Position numbers and translations under genes: made by a program. A stretch of DNA of 64,000 bases from Falciphora oryzae (lineage: Eukaryota; Ascomycota; Sordariomycetes; Magnaporthales; Magnaporthaceae): positions 1 to 64,000 of the forward strand of contig JNVV01000069.1 in the NCBI GenBank assembly GCA_000733355.1. The letters are read 5' to 3'. The notes under the pieces are model-generated. The model had not been told where the DNA came from. It searched no databases and worked only from the letters and a program-made list of their open reading frames with translations. Shown here in pieces: positions 41,692 through 51,924 of the stretch; the stretch's first letter is position 1; the number at the start of each line of letters is the position of its first letter.

Positions 41692-44272
41692 TGACGGTGG
41701 TGCTCCCCAAGCCAGGGAAAAATACGGAAGATAGAAAAACAGCAGGGGGGTGGCGACCGATCGCACTCCTTTCGTCCATATCCAAAGTTATAAAGGCGAT
41801 CGTGGGAACACGGATCGCAACCGAGGCGGAAAAAAGAGGATTGTTACCGGAAAGGCAAATAGGCAACAGAAGGAAACGCAGCACCAAGCTCGCCATTAGA
41901 CAAGTAACAAACACCGTAATAACGGCGTAGAACCACGGCGCTACAGCCTCGCTGCTACAGCTCGACCTATCAGGAGCATTCGACAACGTCAACCACACCA
42001 AACTTTTCGATACCCTACGAAAACAAAGATTCCCGCCAAAAACAATCAAATGGATTAAAAGCTGGCTGATAGGCAGGACGGCCCGGCTCCGGTTCGATAG
42101 AAACACGTCTACGCCCATACAAATAACAGCAGAAGTACCACAAGGCTCACCACTTTCACCCATACTGTTTATCCTATACATCGCGCCGCTTTACGACAAA
42201 TTGGAAAAAATACCAGGGATAACGGTAGTCGGCTTCGCCAACAACACCAACCCCTTGGCAATAGGGGGAACCACGGCGGAAACGGCCCGGCTGCTGGAAC
42301 GGGCTTAAAACACGTGCCAAACATGGGCAAAAAAGACAGGAATAACGTTCAACGCGGCCAAAACTGAGCTGCTCCATTTTACCAAAACCTTGGACCGGAC
42401 CCGGGTCCGCACCGGAAACACACAGGTGCAACCAACGCCATCGGCGAGATTCCTAGGAATCTAGCTAAACCACAAGCTAAACTTTAACGCCCACACTAAG
42501 CAGGCAAGGGGCAAACAAAAAAAACAGCAGCTTGCGGTAACAAAACTCGCGGCGGCAACGTAGGGAAGCAGCCTCGCACGCGCGAAGCAGCTGTACGCGG
42601 TCGTATGCCGCAATGCATTGGCCTATAAAGCGGCAACCTACCACCTACCAACGGAACCCCGAGGTCGGCCCCGGGGCGCAGCCAAGGAGATGGCGAAAAA
42701 ACAAAGAGCATGTTTTAAAGTGGTGGCTGGAGCTTACAAAGTAACCTTATTAGCACACCTCAAAACAGAAACCCACGTGCCGCCTTTGGACTTATACTTA
42801 AACGAAAAGGTTATAAACACGGAAAACAAATGGGAAGAAACCGGGATGACGTAGCGCATTAACGAAATGACAGCGAAGGTAACGGACCGTTTCCAAAAAT
42901 TCGGCTACAAAGAACGAAAAAAAAGGCCCCACCCCTAAAACGGACAAGCGAAAAAAGAGTGGGTAACACGATAGGACCGGCCCGAAACAGCGCCAAAACC
43001 GAAACAAACACCCGTCTTTTACGGAAAGGATTGGAAATTTAAATATAAGCACGTAAGGCGCTAAAACCCCAACGTAACAATGGAATAAAAGTTAAAAATG
43101 GCCAATACGACGGCAATAGCGAGGAAAACGAACCGGTATAAGACCGCGTACTTAGCGGACAACCCCCTATTTACGGAAGAAATGGTTAAATACCACGAAA
43201 GGATACCAAAGGCATATAGCTCGGTAGCAATCCAAATTAGAACGGAAAAACTAGGGCTAAATTCGTTCCTATTTAGCAAAGGCGTACCCGACGCGGCGAC
43301 GCCACTGTGCGAATGTGGCAGCGGATAAAGGGAAATAGCGTGGCACGTATTAACTTAATGCGCCCGATGGGACAAACAGCGGGAAAGCACCGGGCTAGCG
43401 CAAACAGATAGCCGGAAAGCGTATTTCGAGCTGTAAGAAATAGGGGGCACACCGTTTAAGGAAATAGCACGCATAATATTTCGCACAAAAAGATTATTAA
43501 ATTTTAGGGCGGTTAAAAAGGCAGGGAGGGAACGCATAAGGAAAGAGGAGGAAAAGCAACGCTACCAAGCCGAAAACGAACCGAATTAAAAAAGACCATA
43601 AAAAAGCAAACGAAGATTAAATGCAAGCTATAAAGGCGGACCCGAACCGCACGCGGAGTAACGGCCTCGGAAACGGGCACCTACCAAAAGCTAAATTACC
43701 TAAAATCACGAAACAAAACGCCGGACCCGAAGGGCCCGCCCGCGGCTGGGACCCGGAGTAGAGCCGGGCTAACGTACGCGAAAAAGCCACATTAGGACGC
43801 CATAATACGAGTACCAATACAGACGTTTCGCTACGAGGGCGAGACCCGATACTAAGGCGCTGCCCCGGTTGGGACCCGGAGCGGAGCCGGGCTAACTTAC
43901 GCGGAAAAGCCACATTAGGACGCTACAATACGAGTACCAATACAGCCGTTTCGCTACGAGGGCGAAACCCGGCACCAAGGCGTTGCCCCGGCGCAACACA
44001 CCCTCATTCCCTTGCGTACTTTCCTTTTGTTCCATTAATTATAAGGACGCTTCTACGACGGAACCCTTACGAGCAGTTGTATGAAAACAAGCAAACGGTA
44101 CCACTGTTCAACACAGCAGGACCGTATACGAAAAGCAGACATAGTTTTTACTCCCAGGCTCCGGAGCGGGGGCGACACGCACCCGAGGACGAGTTCAAGG
44201 GTTTTTACATGTAAATACTACATAGTAGAGGCACCGAGGTCTTTTACAAATATAACGGACGTATGAATAATA
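41692..44272 (+). mobile_element. 5'-truncated Tad1-like LINE, RIP-damaged
   Basis: About 2.6 kb flanked by a 16-bp direct repeat (ATAATTAAAACGTTAT at 41676-41691 and 44273-44288). It starts within the reverse transcriptase: VVLPKPGKN, GWRPIALLSSISK, then LDLSGAFDNVNH and EVPQGSPLSPILF. The active-site box reads VVGFANNTN where FADD is expected. Many TAG/TAA codons interrupt the frame. A CxC...H cysteine region (ATPLCECGSG ... WHVLT) lies near 43310. The 3' end carries two copies of a 123-bp unit and an AAT-type tail. The 5' truncation, target duplication and A/T-rich tail fit target-primed reverse transcription. Confidence 0.88.
43746..43990 (+). repeat. Two 123-bp tandem units near the LINE 3' end
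   Basis: Both units contain GGGACCCGGAG(T/C)(A/G)GAGCCGGG and GCCACATTAGGACGC and end CGCTACGAGGGCGA. They lie just before the 3' untranslated end of the LINE. Confidence 0.8.
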
Positions 44273-44911
44273 ATAATTAAAACGTTATATATAAAATTGC
44301 ATCGAATTTAGATCAAAATTGGTCGAGTTAGCAAGGATGTCGAAAACTGCGTTTAGTATGGGATTTTGAAGTGCGCGACTCGCTTGTGTGCGCGGCTCGC
44401 TTGTGAACCACGTTATATATAATATTTTAACGTTAAATATTAGCACGGGGGAAAGCGATACCGCTATAAAAAACCTTCACAGGGAAAGCCCAGATTTAAT
44501 TTATATAACGCAAATCATTTTGCATTTTTCCGATTTTTATTTAATTAATTATTTAATATTTTATATAATTTATATATATTTATATTTGATTTTTACGGCC
44601 GATATAATACGTGCACCTATATAAAAATTATATCGCTATAATGCCTGAATTTCGGGCTATTTTATGCATATTTTTACGTTTAAATGCACGGCTTATCAAC
44701 GGAGTTATAATATATACCGGTAAATGCGTTATATCAAAAACGTCACGTGCGGGCCAACAGGTGGAGTGCGGCCAATTGGCACCTTCCTTCCTCAGACCAG
44801 ATGGAGCGGAATTGGGGGTGGTGGTTTGATTGGCTGGAATTTGATGTGGCTAGAAGTGGGGAAAAAGATACATGCGGGGCCGCTCCCATCTGGGCTGAGC
44901 CTCTGAGACTA

Positions 44912-44999
44912 CAATTTGCTAGCAGCGCAAAAACAAAAGGTTGAGCCAATTTTGACTGTACCGCTAGTACAAATTAGGCTTAATTTTGGCCTGAAACGC
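44912..44999 (-). pseudogene. 5' continuation of the Harbinger transposase frame
   Basis: Reading minus from about 44999 to 44921, the frame is open and joins the frame at 39032 when the TIR block and one CAATTTGCT are removed (...FCFCAASK then LVVASRCP). The true start codon is not identified. Confidence 0.5.
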
Positions 45000-45580
45000 C
45001 TTCTTACAAGCTGGGTACTTTATTTAACCCCTTGTTAGACCTCTCTCATTATTGCGGACGCTGACAAACCTGTTTGGGTGCGGGGCACCGGCCAAAAACG
45101 GTTAGGCGTGTCGAGATAAAATGAAAATCCCCTGTCTTTTGGCGTCCGCAATGATCATTTCAGTCTTGATCATTGCGGCCGATCACGCCCCAAGACCACC
45201 ACCAACGATGCCTCGTCCAAGTTTGGGGTCGAGCCGACTCCGAAAACGAAGCAACCTTGCCGTCCAACGGACGGACCCACCGCTTGGCCACCCCGCGGCC
45301 GGCAGCTGCCCACCAACTCTCGAGCTCTGTCTTGGTCTCATCTTTGTGGGAGCTTGGCCTCGCACAGCAGCTTCTTGGTTCCTCGGCATGCCGAGACAGC
45401 ACACGCGTCCTCGCTTCACGCCATCGTCATTGACAGCCACCACGTGGGGTAGCACCTTATTGCGGCATCCCCCTTTGCCTGCCCGCTGATGCTTCGACTC
45501 TCGCACGCAGCCCAGACCATAGATCAGACGACGTTATAGCCTGAATACAGGAGCTCGACACGCTCGCCATCTTCACCAAC
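45000..45580. other. Promoter region of the beta-mannosidase gene
   Basis: No gene is called. A perfect inverted repeat CCGCAATGATCA / TGATCATTGCGG with a 9-base loop lies at about 45147-45179. The open frame at 45121 starts with a signal-like hydrophobic stretch but becomes low-complexity and is not supported. Confidence 0.45.
45147..45179. promoter_or_regulatory. 12-bp perfect inverted repeat upstream of beta-mannosidase
   Basis: CCGCAATGATCA, nine bases, then TGATCATTGCGG, about 400 bases before the ATG. It could be a dimeric regulator site, a DNA hairpin, or part of the right end of the neighbouring transposon. There is no functional evidence. Confidence 0.25.
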
Positions 45581-48397
45581 ATGGTCCCTGCAGTCACTCG
45601 GCTGTTGTCGCGAGGCTGGGAGGTCAGGCTCAGCGCGCCGCCAGGGAGCGAGAGGGGCGAGGATCGATGGCTCCCGGCCAGCGACCTCCCGACAGAGATT
45701 CACCTGGACCTGTTCCGAAATGGCATCATCCCAGACCCCCATCTAGACTTCAACGAGCTCGCCGTGCGCTGGGTCGCCGACCGCCAGTGGACCTACCGCT
45801 GCCGCTTCGACGCCCCGCCCGAAGGGACAACCGACCTTGTCTTTGAGGGCCTCGACACCTTTGCCACGGTGTCGCTGAACGGCGACGAGATCCTAGTTTC
45901 CGAGAACATGTTTGTGGAGCATCGGGTCGACGTCACGGGAAAGCTTCGCTCTCGCACAAGTCCAAGCGAAGAGGCTGTCAACGAGCTCGTCATTACCTTC
46001 GACTCGGCCCGCAAGCGGGGCCTGCAACTCGTCAAGGAGCACCCGGAGCACCGCTTCATCGTGCATCAGACCGAGATCAGCAGAGGCCCGGTCCGCAAGG
46101 CACAGTATCAGTGGGGCTGGGACTGGGGCCCTATCCTGCAGACCTGTGGCCCCTGGAAGCCTGTCAAGCTGGAGACCTTTGTGACGAGAATCGAAGATGC
46201 GCGGGTTTCCTACAGCTTGAGCGAGGATCTCGGCAGTGCCCGCGTGACGGTCAAGGTGCGGACGCACGGGCCAGCGCCACCAGCAAGATGCCGCATTACA
46301 CTCAACAACGAGACCGCCTATTCAGGGGAAACGGAAACCGCCTCCGGGACGCAAGAGTTCGAAGTGGGCTTCGACATAGAGGAGCCTCAGCTGTGGTGGC
46401 CGCGAGGTTTCGGCAAGCAGAACATCTACAAGGTCGAGGTATTCATAATGTCTCACGACAAGGAAATTCTCGACACGGTCAGCAAGAAGATTGGGCTCCG
46501 GCGAGCCGAGCTCGTCAGGGAGAATGATGCGTTTGGAGAGTCGTTTTACTTCCGCGTCAACGGCGTCGACATCTTCTGTGGTGGCTCGAACTGGATTCCA
46601 GCGGACAACTTCCTCACCAGGACAACGCCCGACCAGTACCACGACTGGATCGTTTCGCACATCGCCGAGGGCAACCAGGCCATGGTGCGAGTCTGGGGCG
46701 GCGGCATCTACGAGCACGACGCCTTCTTTGACGCCTGTGACGAGGTCGGTGTTCTGGTCTGGCAGGACTTTGCCTTTGCCTGCGCCAACTACCCAGCGCA
46801 CCCATCGTTTCTATCCTCGGTCGAGACGGAAGCGCGCCAGAACGTCAGGCGCCTGCGCCACCATCCGTCGCTCGTCATATGGGCCGGCAACAACGAGGAC
46901 TACCAGATAGTCGAGCGATACAACCTGAAATACGACTTCGCCGACAAGGACCCGCAGTCGTGGCTCAAGACCGACTTCCCAGCCCGATACATATACGAAC
47001 ACCTCCTTCCCAAGATCCTACAGGAGGAAGACCCCGGCGCCATCTATCGACCCTCGAGCCCCTGGGGCAACGGCACCAGCACGACGCTCGTGGTGGACCC
47101 GGCCGTAGGCGACGTGCACCAATGGGATGTTTGGCACGGAGCAATAAAGCCTCACCAGCAACTTCCCGGCATGGGAGGCCGCTTCATCAGCGAGTTTGGC
47201 ATGCAGGCATACCCGCATGTCTCTACAATGTCCCGCGCCATCACCGACCCGTCTCAACGCAGCCGCCCCGGCACTCTCGCGCTTGACTTCCGCAACAAGG
47301 CAATCGGCCACCAGCGGCGCCTGCTGACCTACCTGGGCGAGAATGTGGACCTGCATACCCCTACAGGCACGGCAACACCATCTTCACTCGAAGGCTTCAC
47401 CTACCTGACGCAGGTCGTGCAGGCCGACGCGATGCGGTCCGCCTACGATGGGTGGCGGCGGCATTGGGGCGACGAGACGGGCGCGCGGCGCTGCGGTGGC
47501 GTTCTTGTTTGGCAGCTCAACGACTGCTGGCCCGCCGTCAGCTGGAGCCTCGTCGACTGCGACGGTGTACGCAAGCCCGCCTGGTACGCGGCCCGTGGCG
47601 CGCTGAGGCCCGTCGTCGTCTGTGTTCGCCGGCCCTTCTTCGACTGCGCGTCCCGTCCGGCCAACGGGCAAACATGGCAGCGCGACACGGGCCACGTCGA
47701 CCCCAGGCGGGCTTGGGGCGCTGGCCCTGGTGCCGTCGGCCGTAGGGTAGTGTCTGACCTGTGGGTGTCCAACCTGACTACTGACGAGCTGGAGGGCGAG
47801 CTGCAAGTCAGCTTCGTGTCCATCAGGACCGGCAAGGTGCTGCGGCGGCTATTTGCGCAGCCGCTGGAGCTGCGGATCCAGGCCAACGGAACGACCGAGG
47901 TGGCTGCGAAGCCTAGGCGCGAGGGTAGACGAAGATCCTCAGCGGCCAACAAGACAGACGACAACACCGCGGTGGCGACGTCGACGGACGAGGACTCGTC
48001 CGCCTTCAATCCCGCAGATGCGGACCCTTTCGTCATACACGCACAACTCAGCATCCGGCCGGTTGACGGAGAGGACAAGACCGCAGTCCAGAGAGTACAT
48101 GACGTTTCTTGGCCTGACCCGCTGAAGTACATCGACTTCGGCAACAGAGGGGTCAAGGTCAGCATTGGTGACTCCAGCGAGGAGCAAGGCGGGAAGCAGA
48201 CCTGGATCCAGGTCGCGGCAGAGCGGCCCGTCAAGTGCTTCGTGTTCCAGGAGCGGCCTGGGGTTCGGCTGAGCGACAATGGCTTCGACGTGCTTCCGGG
48301 CCACCCCGTTCGAGTCGAGGTGCACGGCTGCCAGCCGCGGGAGCTGAAGTGGATGTACCTTGGGCAGGAGAACCAGGAGGCCGATTGGAGTGGTTGA
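45581..48397 (+). CDS. Beta-mannosidase, GH2 family, intracellular
   Basis: The uninterrupted 938-residue frame belongs to glycoside hydrolase family 2. Beta-mannosidases of this type release mannose from the non-reducing ends of beta-1,4-manno-oligosaccharides produced from mannan or N-glycan cores. The N-terminal sugar-binding domain has LPTEIHLDL, the QWTYRCRFDAP strand and QWGWDWGPI. The TIM-barrel domain has the acid/base Glu in WAGNNEDYQ (about residue 439) and the nucleophile Glu in FISEFGMQAYP (about residue 538). A late VLVWQLNDCWPAVSWSLVD motif and a C-terminal beta domain follow; the latter includes an acidic low-complexity insert near residues 780-810. There is no signal peptide, so a cytosolic enzyme is likely (beta-mannosidase B type). 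The ATG context (ACCAACATGG) is strong. An upstream short exon cannot be excluded because the N-terminus is slightly shorter than some relatives. Confidence 0.94.
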   Translation: MVPAVTRLLSRGWEVRLSAPPGSERGEDRWLPASDLPTEIHLDLFRNGIIPDPHLDFNELAVRWVADRQWTYRCRFDAPPEGTTDLVFEGLDTFATVSLNGDEILVSENMFVEHRVDVTGKLRSRTSPSEEAVNELVITFDSARKRGLQLVKEHPEHRFIVHQTEISRGPVRKAQYQWGWDWGPILQTCGPWKPVKLETFVTRIEDARVSYSLSEDLGSARVTVKVRTHGPAPPARCRITLNNETAYSGETETASGTQEFEVGFDIEEPQLWWPRGFGKQNIYKVEVFIMSHDKEILDTVSKKIGLRRAELVRENDAFGESFYFRVNGVDIFCGGSNWIPADNFLTRTTPDQYHDWIVSHIAEGNQAMVRVWGGGIYEHDAFFDACDEVGVLVWQDFAFACANYPAHPSFLSSVETEARQNVRRLRHHPSLVIWAGNNEDYQIVERYNLKYDFADKDPQSWLKTDFPARYIYEHLLPKILQEEDPGAIYRPSSPWGNGTSTTLVVDPAVGDVHQWDVWHGAIKPHQQLPGMGGRFISEFGMQAYPHVSTMSRAITDPSQRSRPGTLALDFRNKAIGHQRRLLTYLGENVDLHTPTGTATPSSLEGFTYLTQVVQADAMRSAYDGWRRHWGDETGARRCGGVLVWQLNDCWPAVSWSLVDCDGVRKPAWYAARGALRPVVVCVRRPFFDCASRPANGQTWQRDTGHVDPRRAWGAGPGAVGRRVVSDLWVSNLTTDELEGELQVSFVSIRTGKVLRRLFAQPLELRIQANGTTEVAAKPRREGRRRSSAANKTDDNTAVATSTDEDSSAFNPADADPFVIHAQLSIRPVDGEDKTAVQRVHDVSWPDPLKYIDFGNRGVKVSIGDSSEEQGGKQTWIQVAAERPVKCFVFQERPGVRLSDNGFDVLPGHPVRVEVHGCQPRELKWMYLGQENQEADWSG

Positions 48398-51300
48398 AGC
48401 CGGTCAAAATCAGCCTCGCGTTGATATTCTGCGCCGCCGTCGTCGCGCCTGTTGTCTTGCCACTATATTCCTGTCGGCCTGCCTGGCCATCCGCTGGTAA
48501 CTTCCTCAGCCGCCGACAAAATGGCAGCAACTCTGGGCATCCCAGCGCCTCCGTAGGGCGGTGCGTTTCCACGCTTCCCGCAAGCAATTAGTGTGCCTCC
48601 TCTTACATAGTTGACCGGGACGTGCCGGCGGCGATTCACAGGCGCTGTATTTATACGACAGGGTCGTCTCTTCCAACGCCCCCAACGTGCTTCAACTCTC
48701 CGAGAAGGGACACGTTCTACGCCCCTCGGCCGCCCTCAGCCTTCCCCTCTGCCAAGCTCGGCCGCCGTCCCCTTTCGCTAGGCCAGGTGCGATCAAGGCC
48801 CCTACCAAAGAGATGTAGACGCTCTGTGCATAAGAGCCTCTGGGGATGGACAAGGCCCCTGGAGCCACGCACACACACAAGACCTGCCAACCCTATCACC
48901 CCGGCCTCCAGGAAGCCCGACGGCTGCCAAAGGCGTCATCCGTGGCGCGAGGAGAAGGCTTCCGGGCTTTTTGTGCGAGGAATATTTTAGCACGGAGGAC
49001 TAAAAAGCTATATATTCCGGCCATTATTTTCCTTTCTCCAGCACAGTTCTGTAACTCCTTTCACTAAAGAACAAATGGGAAGCAGAAAATGCACCAAGAT
49101 ACGCGCGTAGTAGATTTAGCAGGCTGCAAAATGGGACCGGGAACCGACGTCTCGACTCAACCCTCGTCTTCTCCCCGTCAACGTGTCCGTCTCGACTACG
49201 ACTCACTCTTGCCGTAGGCTTATCTCAACAAAGGAGCCCATCCTGGAGGGCCGCTCCGTTCTCCGAGCACGTCGTCATGCGTAATTTAGGTGGTGCGACC
49301 AGAGTTTCATCTGATCGGTAAACGCCTGGCGCACACCGCAATACTGCAGCAGTTAGGTACCTGATGTAGGTGTTCGTGGGATCCGGGTCGGGGCGGGGAG
49401 GCTGTCGTATTGCGATGCTAGGAAACCCTCCTCCGTCTTCCAAGCACAGGAAAAGGGCTCTTCGTGCGAGCCTGGCTCCTTGTATAGAGGAGCCTGCAAA
49501 ATCCTGGAGGCTTCCGTACTAGGGATAAGCCCGGGAGGGCATATCTCCTGTAACGGGCACACCCCCCTTGTTTTGGCTCGGTGATCCCCGTGCCGGAGTC
49601 TCCACACGAGTAGGAGGGCCTCCCTGCAATATCCGTCCGCGTGCGACCTGTGGCTGCCCTTCCAACAGTAGGGAAGGCGGTCTCCTAGAAAACTATTTCC
49701 TCCAGGGCGGTCCGTGATCCGGATCGTCACAACATGGACAAGCAACATGAGCCGGGCTCCTGCCTTGCCAATAGCCTGTCAGTGGGCTTGGGACAACAAA
49801 ATCTTTGCGTCCTCCTGGCACGTCGGCGCGCGCCGTTCATGTTGGTGGGGTTTCGTGGAGGCCGCCGCATACCCCGCGGCTCGAAGACAAGTCGGCGAGG
49901 CTAGCCTGTGGATGTTGGATGGATGGGCTCTCAGCAGCAACGCAGTGACCGCCGACGAGATCCGCCATATGGTAAAAGAGAGGCTCCCGAATCGCGGCCT
50001 TGCGCTTCACCGCTGTAAGCGGGCACCTCAGCAGGATGTTGGGCGCCTGGCGGAAGGCCATTGTACGCAAATCTTTGCGCTCAATGTTTTGGGGCCGCCC
50101 CGTCGATGAAGTTTGATCTTGCAGTTGCGTCAGGGTCGTGGTCGGAATCGCCCAGTACGATGGGATCGCCCCCGGGACACATCCTCCCCACGCACGCGCG
50201 TCAGGCATCCGTCCATGTCAAAGCCATCTTAGGGGTCGTCTAAGGCGGTAGGCTGGGCTTCGGGCTTGGCGTGTTTGGTCGGGAGTAGTCGTCGGGAATC
50301 CAACACGACCCTGGCTCGGGCCTTCGGCCTGGTACCGGGAGGTCGGAGGCACATGCTTGATGTGCGAGATGCTGACCCTGGGGCTTCTAGCCCCGAGGGT
50401 TGGAATCGGAGTGCTGACGCTGTCTACTCCGCAGCAGGAAAGTCCCGAAATGAAGTCACCCTTCGCGGGCGAGGTGAACTGGTGCTGGCGGCAGTGGCGG
50501 CTGAGGCCCGCTGTGGACTTGTTCCCCGAGGTATGCGCATGTTTGGGTTTGCGAGAAGAAGCACGGGCAGAGGCTGGCCGGGTCGCTTGCTTGCGGCCAC
50601 GAGAAGTGGGCTCGGGTGCGCTGAAAGCGGCCCGGTTCTCGGCCGAGACCTTGCTGATAGTTGCCCGACGCGATGCACTCAACCTCCTGCTTGACGCGTT
50701 GGCGCGGGTTCGCGTGGCATGGTGGTGGATCGTGGAGGACGGCGCGAGTGGATGCTACTCGACCAGCGCTGCACTTCGCTGGATTTAGAGGTGCAATTTC
50801 GCTTTCGTGTTCGGCACTTGTTAGAATAGTCAGTCGTTTGAAGAGGAGCGATGAGGCAGTGGGAGAGAAGCGCAAGGTGGTGGGAGAAGCGCGAGGCAGT
50901 GGAATAGGGCCAGGGAGCGGGCTGAGACCGAAGGGAGAGCCAACCTTGCGTCGGTAATTTGTGCCATCTTCGCAGCATCTATCGCCTGGCCGTTATTGTG
51001 TCGTTGTCCTGTTTATACCTTGCAGTCTCTTCGTCTCGAGGAGGCTGTAACAGAGTGAATAAGCTGCTCCGACCTATCCATTCATGGTGATTGGTGTTGG
51101 ACGGGTGACTTCCATCGTCTGTATTGACAAGCACGCCCTCGGTTCGAGACCATGGTTGGCTGGTACCCTGGAACGATGTTGTGTATCTCGCAGACAGTCT
51201 GTGAATAAGCCTCGGGTCTTGGCCCATTGTTAGACGAGGGACAATATGAGTACCTCCTCGCAAACAGTCATCTTCTGAATCACCAAGGCTGTTCACAGTA

Positions 51301-51525
51301 GTGAAAGACGTTGAGTAGCTGGAACAACATGACGTGGTCTCTTCACCGAAGCATCCGTCAATATAATTACGTGTGTCCTCGCTAGACAACTTGGGATCTT
51401 GCTCCTGAACTACTTGCTGTCCTTTCAAGATACAGTCGATTCCCACAAGCAATACTCTTGATCTTCTCATTCCCGCGAAGCAAAACAGACCTGGGTCAAG
51501 CTTGTTATACGTAGCCTCTGTCAGG
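48398..51525. other. Long intergenic stretch, no gene recognised
   Basis: Several GC-rich open frames overlap on both strands (for example 49714-50109, 50266-50694, 50357-50788 and 50456-50875), but none shows a recognisable motif or a coherent exon structure. The region near 51001-51525 is the promoter and leader of the small gene at 51526. Confidence 0.4.
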
Positions 51526-51924
51526 ATGTCCTCCAACCAGCAAGTACGTACAATGACGGCTCCAGGGAAAAAAAAAAAAAAAAGGACGGTAACCAGACCA
51601 AAGACAACCATCACTATGCTAACAGCCGGTGATACAGAGCAAATCCAAGCCCATACCTGTCGATAAAACCACCTGGGAGACTTTTGTCGGCTACGCCACC
51701 TCGAAGGCCATGGTAGACGCAGCGCAACCCCAGATCGACAAGGTGATGCAAAAGACAGAAACCCTCAAGAATACGGGCAAGGAAACCGCTGCCGCTTGGG
51801 AAAAGATGAAGAAGTGAGCTCGAGCTGCCTCTGACAAGAAGCGTGCAGTCATAATTCGCACTGACAACTCTTTTTCTGTGCACCGTTGTCTGTGCTCGCC
51901 CGCAGGGGACAGGACTCCAAGTAA
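51526..51924 (+). CDS. Small three-exon hypothetical protein (70 aa)
   Basis: The proposed exons are 51526-51543, 51638-51813 and 51906-51924. The introns are 94 and 92 bp. The first has a GTACGT donor and a GCTAAC branch point, the second a GTGAGC donor and a CGCAG end. The joined CDS is 213 bp. The protein begins MSSNQQSKSKPIPVDKTTWE, is hydrophilic and lysine-rich, and is probably largely helical (ETFVGYATSKAMVDAAQPQI, then KVMQKTETLKNTGKE). It ends GQDSK. There is no signal peptide or TM segment. If the second intron is not spliced, translation stops three bases later, at 51815-51817. I do not recognise the family. The consistent splice signals argue that it is real. Confidence 0.55.

Larger units (their letters stand above)
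41389..44413. mobile_element. Palindromic MITE, copy 6 (CACAAGCGAG subfamily), split by a LINE
   Basis: The left part (41389-41691) and right part (from 44289, after the 16-bp repeat at 44273-44288) form one palindrome with ends ACGTGGTTCACAAGCGAG and CTCGCTTGTGAACCACGT and flanking TA (41387-41388 and 44414-44415). The left part contains the internal palindrome ACAACCCTAACCCGGGTGAG and its complement near 41562 and 41625. Confidence 0.88.
39033..44911. mobile_element. 5.9-kb TIR-bounded block with 9-bp target duplication (MULE-like?)
   Basis: The ends are exact 17-bp inverted repeats (TAGTCTCAGAGGCTCAG) flanked by the 9-bp direct repeat CAATTTGCT (39024-39032 and 44912-44920). A second shared subterminal block (about 24 bp around GTCTGAGGAA) lies inward on both sides. 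A 9-bp duplication is typical of Mutator-like elements. No transposase of its own is seen. The interior consists of AT-rich palindromic elements and a LINE, so this is a non-autonomous carrier that grew by nested insertion. Confidence 0.82.
36018..44999. mobile_element. PIF/Harbinger-like DNA transposon with nested insertions
   Basis: Two convergent genes, the SANT-like ORF1 (plus) and a DDE transposase (minus), make the typical Harbinger pair. The transposase carries a solo gypsy LTR (37704-37998) and is cut near its 5' end by a 5.9-kb TIR block (39033-44911). The frame continues beyond the block for at least 80 bases. The termini could not be defined: the left lies at or beyond the N gap and the right lies somewhere after 44921. 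The coordinates given are those of the recognisable part. Confidence 0.75.

Noticed and set aside
45121..45489. Open frame starting with a signal-peptide-like MKIPCLLASAMIISVL
   Set aside because: The hydrophobic start overlaps an inverted repeat, and the rest is low-complexity without a family pattern.
50266..50875. Overlapping GC-rich open frames on both strands
   Set aside because: No motif, no consistent splice structure and mutually overlapping; composition explains them.
50979..51614. 211-codon minus-strand frame
   Set aside because: It lies antisense to the leader and first exon of the better supported gene at 51526 and contains a Phe run from a poly-A tract.
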